This document shows, piece after piece, positions 14,959-21,834 of a stretch of 25,979 nt of DNA (position 1 is the stretch's first letter; each line of letters starts with the position of its first letter). This stretch comes from Pseudomonadota bacterium (GTDB lineage: Bacteria > Pseudomonadota > Alphaproteobacteria > Rhizobiales > Rhizobiaceae). The DNA lies in contig JAEXYH010000018.1 of the NCBI GenBank assembly GCA_023451735.1, positions 1 to 25,979 of the forward strand, written 5' to 3'. The notes below the pieces were generated by a model, which searched no databases, was not told where the DNA came from, and worked only from the letters and a program-made list of their open reading frames with translations. The position numbers and the translations under genes were made by a program.

Positions 14959-16230
14959 ATGCAGCTCCCTCCCTTCGGCGGCGACATCGGAAATGCAAAC
15001 GAACTCGTTCAGGAAGGACGGGATCGAGCGGCGCTGCCGGAAGCCGATCTCAGCCTGCCGATCGGCCGGGCCGGACGCGAATTCTCCCTCTATCCGGCAA
15101 CGCTCGGTTATGAATTGCAGGAAGAACTGGAATTCCTGTCGCACCGGGCGATGGAACCCAACATCTTCTTCTCCGCCCGACTTCTTGCCCCCGCGATGCC
15201 ACGCGTGGAAGACAAGCAGGTGCGTTTCGCCCTCATCCGCGACGACAACGGCATGCGCTCGCGCCTGCGCCTGCTGATGCCGTTTACGGTTGAACGGCCA
15301 GGCTTTTCGGTCGGTGCCTCGATTATCCGAACCTGGGCCAATCCTTTCGGCCCGCTCGGGACGCCGCTTGTCGATGCCGAGGATGCTGCCGAGACGATCG
15401 ACAACCTGTTCGAAGTTCTATCCCGGCCTGAAGCCAAGCTGCCATCGGTTCTGGTCCTGCCGGATATTCGCCTCACAGGCCGCTTTGCCCAGCTGGCAAA
15501 GGCCGTCGCCATCGCCCGCGACCTTCCGGTCGCCACGACCGATACGTTCAAGCGCCCGATGCTGGAGAGTTATCTGGATGGCGACAGCTACCTGAAACAG
15601 GCCGTTTCCGCCCACCATGTTCGCGAGATGCGCCGCCAATGGCGCAATCTCGAAAAGCTCGGCCCCCTGACCTATAATATCGCCCGTCAGCCGGAAGAAG
15701 TTCGCCTGCGGATGGAAGAATTCCTTCAATTGGAAGCGAAAGGCTGGAAGGGCAGGAAACGCTCGGCGCTGATCAACGATCGCTACCGTGCCGCCTTCGC
15801 CCGGGAGGCGATCACCAACCTTGCAGAGATCGATGCGGTGCGTATTCACACCATAGATCTCGATGGCCGCGCCATTGCCTCCATCATCGTTTTTCTGATG
15901 GCCGGCGAGGCCTATACCTGGAAGACCGCCTATGACGAGGGCTTCAGTCGCTATTCGCCCGGCAAGCTTTTGATCGTGAAATTGACCGGGTGGCATCTGG
16001 ACGATGCCAATATCCTGCGCACCGACAGCTGCGCCATACCCGATCATCCGATCATGAGCAGATTCTGGGAACAGCGCGAGGAGATGGGAAGCCTCGTCAT
16101 CGGCCTCAGCCGCAACGGCGACCGCGACGTCCGGCAGGTCGCAGCCCAGCTGCATCTCTATCGCAACACCCGCAACATCGCCCGGATGCTGCGCGAAAAG
16201 ATCATGCATCTGGCAGGTCGCGATATCTGA
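14959..16230 (+). CDS. CelD/BioF2-like GNAT acetyltransferase
   Basis: A 423-residue cytosolic protein. The C-terminal half has the Acetyltransf_6 (CelD/BioF2-like GNAT) pattern: YLKQAVSAHHVREMRRQWRNLEKLG, LQLEAKGWKGRKRSALI, then IHTIDLDGRAIASIIVFLMAGEAYTWKTAYDEGFSRYSPG, as found in cellulose- and polysaccharide-associated acyltransferases. The N-terminal half (about 1-190) is the less conserved first GNAT-like lobe. It begins two bases after the flippase stop, with the ATG at 14959; the open frame extends upstream but only as antisense to the flippase coding region. The pairing suggests acylation of, or transfer to, the flippase substrate, which is inference. No glycosyltransferase is near. 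Confidence 0.85.
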   Translation: MQLPPFGGDIGNANELVQEGRDRAALPEADLSLPIGRAGREFSLYPATLGYELQEELEFLSHRAMEPNIFFSARLLAPAMPRVEDKQVRFALIRDDNGMRSRLRLLMPFTVERPGFSVGASIIRTWANPFGPLGTPLVDAEDAAETIDNLFEVLSRPEAKLPSVLVLPDIRLTGRFAQLAKAVAIARDLPVATTDTFKRPMLESYLDGDSYLKQAVSAHHVREMRRQWRNLEKLGPLTYNIARQPEEVRLRMEEFLQLEAKGWKGRKRSALINDRYRAAFAREAITNLAEIDAVRIHTIDLDGRAIASIIVFLMAGEAYTWKTAYDEGFSRYSPGKLLIVKLTGWHLDDANILRTDSCAIPDHPIMSRFWEQREEMGSLVIGLSRNGDRDVRQVAAQLHLYRNTRNIARMLREKIMHLAGRDI

Positions 16231-16233
16231 GAC

Positions 16234-16262
16234 AAAAGGGGCCTGCGCTCGCGCAAGCCCCT
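16234..16262 (-). terminator. terminator of the Gly-rich exported protein gene
   Basis: AGGGGC (16237-16242) pairs with GCCCCT (16257-16262), with an inner TGCG / CGCA stem and single-base bulges. Read on the minus strand it follows the stop at 16290 and runs into TTTTGTC. It lies just after the converging acetyltransferase stop and may serve both strands. Confidence 0.6.
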
Positions 16263-16289
16263 GGAGATATCGAGGCGACATCGAGCCGG

Positions 16290-17057
16290 CTAGCGTGACG
16301 CAGTCATCCGCAGCATGCGGCAGAGCCGGACGAGTTGTGGATCGTAACCGCCGCCGGAGATATCCACGCAGCGTTTCAACAGCTTCTGCCGTTCGCTAGG
16401 CGACATGGCGTTGAAGGCGGCCCGTTGAGGTCCGGTCAATCCGCCTCCGGCGCCACCGCCGCCCGCTCCAGGGCCTGCGCCTGGCCCGGTCCCAGGCGTG
16501 CCTCCACCGATACCGACGCCGACATCCACACCGACGCCGGTCGTACCGCCGACACCAAGTCCAAGGGCTGCGGCGATACCACCCGTGCCGCCGACCGTGG
16601 CCGTCGTGCGGGCATTGATTCCGTTTGCTGTACTGGCGCCGATCCGTGCATTCACGCCGTCGCGTCCACCGACTGAGGCCGCGACGCCGGCATTCAGCCC
16701 GCGTGAACCGCTGACATTGGCACCGGCATTCACGCCGTTTCTCCCACCAACGGAAGCGTTGGCGCTTGCCACGCTGGAGCTTCGGCCAACACCGACGCCG
16801 GCATTCGCACCGTTGCGGCCGCCGGCGGATGCGCCCACACCGGCACCACCGGAGCGACCACCGACGCTGGCGCCGGCATTCACACCACCTCGTCCTCCCA
16901 CTGACGCTCCCACACCGAGACCACCATCGCTGCTTCTGCCGACACTGGCGCTGACGCCCCGGTCACCTCCGATGGATAACCCCTGGGCGTAGACCGGCGC
17001 CAGCGCGACCGCCGCGATGCTGGTGGACATCAATGCCGAAACAAATAGTTTTTTCAT
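16290..17057 (-). CDS. secreted Gly/Ala/Val-rich repeat protein
   Basis: A 255-residue exported protein of unknown function. Residues 1-24 are a signal peptide (ALAPVYA|QG). Residues 25-175 consist of degenerate repeats with unit close to ASVGGRxGVNAGA, spaced 12-17 residues, with alternating small and beta-branched residues; later units fade to GGTTGVGVDVGVGIGG. A Gly/Pro linker (TPGTGPGAGPGAGGGGAGG, 185-204) leads to a helical C-terminal module (207-255) with LTGPQRAAFNAMSPSERQKL and two cysteines, C230 and C246. Such repeats could form a beta-roll or fibrous stalk, by inference. The SD AGGAGG is perfect. Located between a flippase/acetyltransferase pair and a tRNA, with its own terminator. 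Collagen-like or phasin-like readings were considered and do not fit. Confidence 0.88.
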   Translation of the reverse strand: MKKLFVSALMSTSIAAVALAPVYAQGLSIGGDRGVSASVGRSSDGGLGVGASVGGRGGVNAGASVGGRSGGAGVGASAGGRNGANAGVGVGRSSSVASANASVGGRNGVNAGANVSGSRGLNAGVAASVGGRDGVNARIGASTANGINARTTATVGGTGGIAAALGLGVGGTTGVGVDVGVGIGGGTPGTGPGAGPGAGGGGAGGGLTGPQRAAFNAMSPSERQKLLKRCVDISGGGYDPQLVRLCRMLRMTASR

Positions 17058-17288
17058 GACCTTCTCCTCCTTGGGGGCCTGCCCTGCAGAGCCCGCGGAA
17101 TAGAATTCGTGACGACGATATTTGTTTCAGCAATTTCTAATATATTGATGCGATTATTAACGCTTCATGAGAGTTCCACAAAGCGCTGTGTGTCCCAGGG
17201 GAAAGCGGACCGTTGCGGATCACATTTGAAGAAGTTGCGCCTTGCATCCTCGTGGCTGCGCATGGTAAGCGCGTTTCACATCTATCGT

Positions 17289-17373
17289 GCCCCGTTGGCG
17301 GAATTGGTAGACGCGCCTGACTCAAAATCAGGTTCCGAGAGGAGTGCTGGTTCGATTCCGGCACGGGGCACCA
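17289..17373 (+). tRNA. tRNA-Leu (anticodon CAA)
   Basis: Acceptor stem GCCCCGT (17289-17295) pairs with ACGGGGC (17363-17369), discriminator A at 17370 and an encoded CCA at 17371-17373. The D-arm region TGGCGGAATTGGTAGACGC is normal for tRNA-Leu. The anticodon loop CTCAAAA (17321-17327) gives CAA at 17323-17325, reading UUG. A medium variable arm and the T-arm GGTTCGATTCC are present, fitting a class II tRNA. Confidence 0.97.
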
Positions 17374-17895
17374 GTAGATTTTTTGGCCAGTATTAGCAGC
17401 GACGCGAGCGGCCAGCCTTGGCTTCGATCCGACCGGATGCCTTGCCTCAAAACTCTCGATTTTTTGCCCCGTCTACGAATGATGTTCATCGCCCTGCTGA
17501 AGCAACTGAACAACGTCGTAGGCTTGATTCCATGACACCAGCTCGACGTCTGGGCCTGTATGCCCAGAAGCATATTCCTCGAAGCACCTTCACGCGACGG
17601 CTTGCAGCCTCTGGCATCTCGGTTTTCCGATCTCGCAGCACCTCGCCATGTTCTCACCAATGATTGCTGCAACGGCCATGGTCGCAGATCTGCAAGGCCA
17701 GGGTGGAAGCGGGTGAGCGCTTTGTCGCAGGGCACCCCATTCCTTTTCTATCAATAAATGTCCCCAGGTTTTCACAAGGGACATGGCCTGCGCGCATTTC
17801 TACACTTTGCGACAGCGCAACTGCGGAGATACCTGTTGCGATACCCGCGATTCTACCTAAATGAATGAATGTCGAGAAACACGGAGAAGAATTGA
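17374..17895. other. 522-bp stretch without a recognisable gene
   Basis: Several frames stay open for 60-130 codons but their translations are Arg/Ser/Pro-rich, overlap each other on both strands and show no known domain. I see no integrase remnant and no direct repeat of the tRNA 3' end, so there is no evidence for an integrated element. One perfect 7-bp inverted repeat, ATGTCCC / GGGACAT with a 13-nt spacer, lies at 17758-17784, upstream of the small gene at 17896, and could be an operator. Confidence 0.5.
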
Positions 17896-18177
17896 ATGAG
17901 CGCCGAATTCGGCCCCTACGTCCAGATGTGCACGCTTGCCCAGCAGATGGCTGTCCAATACCAGAAGGACACCAACCTTGCCTTGGCGCCCCTTCTGAAA
18001 CATTTCATGGATGAGGTCGAAGTGAACGTCGCCGCCGACACTTTCAATCATTTGGGCTTCATGGAGAAGATCCACGGCCCGGTGGAACTGGGGGCGGAAA
18101 AGGCTTCCGATGCGCGACGCAAGGAATTTCTTCAGGCTCTGGCAATCGCCCTTCAGGAGCGCATACATCGGCACTGA
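17896..18177 (+). CDS. small hypothetical protein
   Basis: A 93-residue soluble protein without signal peptide or membrane segment, probably all-helical (MCTLAQQMAVQYQKDT, LAPLLKHFMDEVEVN, ARRKEFLQALAIALQERIH). I do not recognise the family. The start at 17896 is supported by GGAG at 17883-17886. The Leu/Ala/Glu-rich amphipathic composition differs from the neighbouring spurious frames, which argues that it is real. It is followed 61 bp later by a YkgJ-like cysteine-cluster gene on the same strand. A function cannot be proposed from sequence. Confidence 0.65.
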   Translation: MSAEFGPYVQMCTLAQQMAVQYQKDTNLALAPLLKHFMDEVEVNVAADTFNHLGFMEKIHGPVELGAEKASDARRKEFLQALAIALQERIHRH

Positions 18178-18238
18178 ACGAGCATCGGCGATCACGACCG
18201 CTACTGTTGCCGAGCGATATCGGGCATCTTGAGATCAC

Positions 18239-18643
18239 ATGAATTGCGCCTTGGCACAAGTTGACAACCGCAGCTGCAATGCCTGCACGCTCTGCTGCCG
18301 CCTGCCCGATATCGATGATCTCGACAAGCCGGCCGACGAATGGTGCAGGCACTGCGTCGCAGGGCAGGGCTGTTCGATCTACGCGGATCGCCCGAAACTC
18401 TGTCGCGACTTCCTCTGCCGCTGGATGCTCGACGAGGGGCTGGGTAACGAGTGGGAGCCTTCGAAATCTCATATGATGGTCTATGGTCAGGGTCAGCAGA
18501 TCACGGTTCTGGCAGATCCGGATCGCCCCGATCTCTGGCGCCATGAGCCGTATATGTCCCAGCTCAAAGGCTGGGCTGTGGACGCCGAGCCGACCGGAGG
18601 ATATGTGATCGTCTTCTGGCGCGATGAGGTGGTGAAGATTTAA
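18239..18643 (+). CDS. YkgJ-like cysteine-cluster protein
   Basis: A 134-residue protein with ten cysteines in its first 60 residues: C3, C13, C16, C19, C20, C36, C39, C45, C55 and C60. The order CNACTLCCR, CRHC, GCSIYADRPKLCRDFLC matches the CxxCxxCC family (UPF0153/YkgJ), thought to bind a zinc or iron-sulfur site. The remainder (SKSHMMVYGQGQQITVLAD, WRDEVVKI) is a beta-rich domain. No signal peptide, so cytosolic. Metal identity and role are unknown; members sometimes sit beside redox genes, and here a DsbB-family gene follows 250 bp downstream. The ATG at 18239 has only a weak GAG upstream. Confidence 0.85.
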   Translation: MNCALAQVDNRSCNACTLCCRLPDIDDLDKPADEWCRHCVAGQGCSIYADRPKLCRDFLCRWMLDEGLGNEWEPSKSHMMVYGQGQQITVLADPDRPDLWRHEPYMSQLKGWAVDAEPTGGYVIVFWRDEVVKI

Positions 18644-18761
18644 GCCTTGATCGCCGGCGGCGGCTGACACGATGACGCGCGGCTTCAGCGTGGCTTTGCG
18701 GCGCAGGCTCCTCCCGCTAGCCTCATGACCGAAGCTTGAGCCGATCACGACAATGTGCCGA

Positions 18762-18783
18762 AGACAGGCCGCGGCGCCTGTCT
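18762..18783. repeat. short perfect hairpin between YkgJ-like gene and dsbB
   Basis: AGACAGGC (18762-18769) and GCCTGTCT (18776-18783) form a perfect 8-bp stem with loop CGCGGC. No T-tract follows, so it is not a clear terminator. It may end or attenuate the upstream transcript. Confidence 0.35.
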
Positions 18784-18893
18784 GTCCACCGGTTTACAGA
18801 GTGGCGGATTGTGCTCTACAGCTTCGGCTCAATTTGGCCCTATCGGCAAATTATCGAACGACAGCGTTCGACCGTGATTTTAAGGAGATGCGC

Positions 18894-19409
18894 ATGGCGC
18901 TGGCAGGTTCCACCACGAGATTCAGCAGCGGCGTTGCCTATGCCGGCTTCCTGACTTTTGCCATGGCAGCGACGGTCGGCAGTGCGCTGGGCTTCGAGCA
19001 TATCGGCGGCTATATCCCCTGCGCACTCTGCCTGCTCGAGCGCGATCCATACTATTTCGGCATTCCGATCGGCATTCTTGCTGTCGGCTCCGCCGCTTTC
19101 GGCCTGCCTTCCTGGATCACCCGCTCGCTTCTGATCGTCATCGGCATCATGATGCTGGTTGGAGCCGGCATGGGCGTCTATCACTCGGGCGTCGAATGGG
19201 GTTTCTGGCCCGGCCCTTCCGCCTGCGGCGGCAGCACGGCGATTACCACCAATGCCGGCAACCTCTTGGGTGATCTGAACGCCGTCCACGGCCCGTCCTG
19301 CGCCGATGCTTCGTTGCGCGTGCTCGGCCTCTCCTTCGCCGGCTGGAACGTCGTTGCCAGCATCTTCCTTGCAGCAGTCGCCTTCATCGGTGCAAAAAAG
19401 GCCGCATAA
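18894..19409 (+). CDS. dsbB: DsbB-family disulfide bond formation protein
   Basis: A 171-residue inner-membrane protein with four transmembrane helices. It has the DsbB redox centres: C43-A-L-C46 in PCALCLLERDPYYFGIPIG, where LxxR-P/D follows as expected for quinone access, and a second periplasmic pair C111 and C136 (SACGGS, GPSCADAS). By family knowledge it reoxidises a DsbA-like thiol oxidase and passes electrons to ubiquinone. ATG 18894 is chosen because AAGGAG (18882-18887) lies six bases upstream; ATG 18888 abuts the SD and is unlikely. The frame is open further upstream but without family sequence. A perfect inverted repeat lies 23 bp upstream (TCGAACG-ACAG-CGTTCGA, 18854-18871). The stop codon falls within a terminator hairpin loop. 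Confidence 0.88.
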   Translation: MALAGSTTRFSSGVAYAGFLTFAMAATVGSALGFEHIGGYIPCALCLLERDPYYFGIPIGILAVGSAAFGLPSWITRSLLIVIGIMMLVGAGMGVYHSGVEWGFWPGPSACGGSTAITTNAGNLLGDLNAVHGPSCADASLRVLGLSFAGWNVVASIFLAAVAFIGAKKAA

Positions 19410-19417
19410 GCGGCCTT
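19394..19417 (-). terminator. terminator of the HNH gene, overlapping the dsbB stop
   Basis: AAGGCCGC (19398-19405) pairs perfectly with GCGGCCTT (19410-19417), loop ATAA containing the dsbB stop. On the minus strand it follows the HNH stop (19443) and ends in six T (complement of A at 19394-19399). Confidence 0.85.
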
Positions 19418-19442
19418 CAAGCAAGCGGGCAATCCGGCTGCA

Positions 19443-20000
19443 TCACGGCTGCAGCTCGGTATCCCAGTAGAGATAGTCCATCCAGCTTTCATGCAGATAG
19501 TTCGGCGGAAAAAGCCGGCCATTGTTATGCAGGTCCTGCACGCTCGGCGCATAGGGCCTCTGGTGCGGGATCATGCCGGCCTGTTTCGGCAATTTGCTGC
19601 CCTTCCTGAGATTGCAGGGGGAACAGGCCGCCACCACATTTTCCCAGGTCGTCTCGCCGCCATGGGCGCGCGGGATGACGTGATCGAAAGTCAGCTCGTC
19701 ATGCGCGCCGCAATACTGGCATTCGAACTTGTCGCGCAGGAACACATTGAACCGGGTGAAGGCGGGGTTGCGGGTCGGCTGGACATAGGTCTTGAGGCTG
19801 ACGACGCTCGGCAACCGCATGCTGAAGCTCGGCGAACAGACGGAATGATCGTATTCGGCGATGATGTTCACACGGTCAAGGAAGACCGCCTTGATCGCGT
19901 CCTGCCAGGACCACAACGACAAGGGATAGTAACTCAGCGGCCGGTAGTCAGCGTTCAGGACGAGCGCCGGCAAGGCCTGCGGGGAGACTGCAATCGTCAA
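19443..20000 (-). CDS. HNH endonuclease domain protein
   Basis: A 185-residue stand-alone HNH protein. The N-terminal part (PALVLNADYRPLSYYPLSLW, YVQPTRNPAFTRFNVFLRD) is the conserved alphaproteobacterial/cyanobacterial head. The HNH module is near 92-135: C-x-x-C (FECQYCGAHDE), FDHVIPRAHGGETTWENVV with the catalytic His, and CSPCNLRKG. Four cysteines should bind a structural zinc. The start is TTG at 20000, chosen because TAGGAG (complement of 20007-20012) sits six bases upstream and no ATG or GTG is available. It is likely a chromosomal nuclease rather than phage-borne, since it lies next to a base-excision glycosylase gene. Role unknown. Confidence 0.9.
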   Translation of the reverse strand: MTIAVSPQALPALVLNADYRPLSYYPLSLWSWQDAIKAVFLDRVNIIAEYDHSVCSPSFSMRLPSVVSLKTYVQPTRNPAFTRFNVFLRDKFECQYCGAHDELTFDHVIPRAHGGETTWENVVAACSPCNLRKGSKLPKQAGMIPHQRPYAPSVQDLHNNGRLFPPNYLHESWMDYLYWDTELQP

Positions 20001-20036
20001 ATGACGCTCCTACCCGATTCGGCATCTATCTCCTCT

Positions 20037-20066
20037 ATATTAGGTCCGTTGTTACAGGATTGTGAA
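20037..20066 (-). promoter_or_regulatory. candidate promoter of the HNH gene
   Basis: On the minus strand TTCACA (complement of 20061-20066), an 18-nt spacer, then TAATAT (complement of 20037-20042). The start site would lie near 20030, giving a ~30-nt leader carrying the TAGGAG site. Confidence 0.35.
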
Positions 20067-20099
20067 GCCCTATAAATGCAGCGGGAGACTTCCCCGCTT

Positions 20100-20756
20100 T
20101 TATACGATGGGCAAAGCCTCGCGACGCATGGTCGCAGCGTAATAGGCCCAGAAAAGCCGGGCGGCGACGGACCGGTGCGGCGCCCATGCTCCAGCGACTT
20201 CGGTGAGCGCCTTTGCAGTTGGCCGCACCTCCATTCCGAAAGCCCGGCCGACGGATGTCTGCAGCGCCACATCGCCGGACGGAAAGATATCTGGATGGCC
20301 GGCGCAGAACATCAGATAGACCTCGGCCGTCCACGGACCTATGCCCGGAAGCAGAACAAGCTGCTTGAGAGCCTCTCCGCCCTCGATCGCACAAATCCCG
20401 TCGAGATCGATCGCACCGATGAGAACGGCATCGGAGAGTTTTTTCAGCGTCGAGGCTTTGGCGCGCGAGAGGCCGAACGTGGCAATGACCTCGGGTTCGA
20501 GCGCCGCATAGGCCTGTGCCGTCACCGGCCCGACCAGCTCGATCCGCCGCCAGATCGCATCCGCGCTGGCCCGCGACACCATTTGAGAGACGATGATCGA
20601 AGCGAGACCGGCAAAACCGGGCGTGGAGAGCCTGAGCGGCAGCGGCCCGGCTATATCGGCGATCGGAATGAGGCGCGGATCGAGTTGCAGGAGTTGCTGC
20701 AGCCCGGCTTGTATGTCGGCGTCATTGCGGATGATGCTGAATTGGTTTTCGCCCAT
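20100..20756 (-). CDS. AlkA-like DNA-3-methyladenine glycosylase (HhH-GPD)
   Basis: A 218-residue base-excision enzyme that removes alkylated purines from DNA. The helix-hairpin-helix is LVLLPGIGPWTAEVYLMF (123-140) and the catalytic Asp is D152 in SGDVALQ. N-terminal part: LIPIADIAGPLPLR and LASIIVSQMVSRASADAIW, typical of the family. I chose ATG 20756 (MGENQFSIIRN); an upstream frame to 20858 exists but its residues come from the palindromic repeat at 20767. The gene overlaps no neighbour. It is 99 bp from the HNH gene, same strand, so cotranscription is possible, but the HNH gene also has its own candidate promoter. Confidence 0.92.
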   Translation of the reverse strand: MGENQFSIIRNDADIQAGLQQLLQLDPRLIPIADIAGPLPLRLSTPGFAGLASIIVSQMVSRASADAIWRRIELVGPVTAQAYAALEPEVIATFGLSRAKASTLKKLSDAVLIGAIDLDGICAIEGGEALKQLVLLPGIGPWTAEVYLMFCAGHPDIFPSGDVALQTSVGRAFGMEVRPTAKALTEVAGAWAPHRSVAARLFWAYYAATMRREALPIV

Positions 20757-20766
20757 TGCACGTTCA

Positions 20767-20932
20767 TGCTTGTGTTTGGATCCTCGGGTCAAGCCCGAGT
20801 GTGACCACGGAGAGATTTGCCGCCAATGCGTCCGAAGAAACGTTTCGGTAAGCCCCAAGAGCGGTTATTTGCTACAATCTTCACCACAAGCCCGTCATCC
20901 TCGGGCCTGCCCTGAGGATCCAGACACAAGCA
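20767..20932. repeat. paired inverted repeat element, copy 2 (MITE-like)
   Basis: Units at 20767-20805 (TGCTTGTGTTTGGATCCTCGG...) and 20894-20932 (in inverse orientation, ...GAGGATCCAGACACAAGCA) face each other across an 88-bp core. The reverse complement of the segment bordering the left unit reads GGCGGCAAATCTCTCCGTG, which resembles TGCGGCAGCCCATCTCTGTCG in copy 1 at 9417-9437. So the similarity extends past the palindromes into the core. It lies between the divergent AlkA-type and gluQ genes and supplies sequence that has been mistaken for N-terminal coding extensions. Confidence 0.75.
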
Positions 20933-20952
20933 AACCCGCCCGCAAGAAAACA

Positions 20953-21834
20953 ATGCCGAACTCCCAGCAAGAAAAGCCCATATTCCGTTTCGCGCCAAGC
21001 CCGAATGGCTTTCTCCATCTCGGTCATGCGCTTTCGGCATTCCTGAACCACGACATGGCTAAAAATGCCCGCGGACGGTTTCTCCTGCGTATCGAAGACA
21101 TCGACTTGTCGCGCTGTACACCCGAATTCGAGAATATGATCTACCGCGACCTGTGCTGGCTCGGCCTCGACTGGGAAAAACCCGTCCGCCGCCAGTCGGA
21201 ACATTTCGACGCCTACCGGGACGCGCTCGACCGGCTGCGGGAGATGGGGCTCGTCTATCCCGCCTTCCTCACCCGTGGCGAGGTAAAGGCTTGCGTGGCA
21301 GCGCATGAAGCCAACGGAATAATCTGGCCGCGCGATCCGGATGGATCACCGCTCTATCCGGATGACGACAGGAAACGCGGCCAGTCGGAACGGGCCGATC
21401 TCATCGCGCGCGGCGTGAAACATGCGTGGCGGCTGGATGTGGCAAAAGCGATTGCATTGATCGGAAAAACGTTGACATGGAAGGAAACCGGCAACGGCCA
21501 TTCGGGGATGATCACGGCCGATCCGGCAATCTGGGGCGATGTCGTCTTGTCACGCTCGGATGCGCCGTCGAGCTATCACCTGTCCGTCGTGGTAGACGAT
21601 GCGTTGCAGGACATCACCCATGTCGTTCGCGGACAGGACCTCTACGCCGCAACCGCCATTCATCGACTGCTGCAGGAACTGCTCGACCTGCCCGAACCGG
21701 TCTATCACCACCACCGGCTGATCCTCGGCGATGACGGCCAGAAGCTTTCGAAAAGTCAGGGCTCAACCGGAATTGCGGCTCTTCGCGACGAGGGCCTCCG
21801 GCCCGATGATATTCGCCGGCTCGTCGGGCTGTGA
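20953..21834 (+). CDS. gluQ: glutamyl-Q tRNA(Asp) synthetase
   Basis: A 293-residue truncated glutamyl-tRNA synthetase paralogue that attaches glutamate to the queuosine at position 34 of tRNA(Asp), independent of the acceptor end. Class I signatures are visible: FAPSPNGFLHLGHALSA with H22-L-G-H25, RIEDIDLSRCTPEFENMI, and KLSKS at 264-268. It lacks an anticodon-binding domain, as expected. WPRDPDGSPLYP (124-135) lies in the region where zinc ligands occur in the E. coli enzyme; I see no CxC/C set, so the zinc site is probably absent here. ATG 20953 gives MPNSQQEKPIFRFAPSPN. The last 72 bp overlap the end of the YihY gene on the other strand. Confidence 0.94.
   Translation: MPNSQQEKPIFRFAPSPNGFLHLGHALSAFLNHDMAKNARGRFLLRIEDIDLSRCTPEFENMIYRDLCWLGLDWEKPVRRQSEHFDAYRDALDRLREMGLVYPAFLTRGEVKACVAAHEANGIIWPRDPDGSPLYPDDDRKRGQSERADLIARGVKHAWRLDVAKAIALIGKTLTWKETGNGHSGMITADPAIWGDVVLSRSDAPSSYHLSVVVDDALQDITHVVRGQDLYAATAIHRLLQELLDLPEPVYHHHRLILGDDGQKLSKSQGSTGIAALRDEGLRPDDIRRLVGL

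Noticed and set aside
16436..16992. Pro/Thr-rich plus-strand frame opposite the repeat protein
   Set aside because: Complement of the Gly/Ala repeats. The minus frame has a signal peptide, a perfect SD and a terminator.
17289..17895. Attachment site or island border at tRNA-Leu
   Set aside because: No integrase gene, no repeated tRNA 3' end and no shift in composition were visible.
20080..20100. Plus-strand terminator hairpin AGCGGG / CCCGCT with TTTTA
   Set aside because: No plus-strand gene ends there, and the stem is only 6 bp and overlaps the AlkA-type gene's stop.
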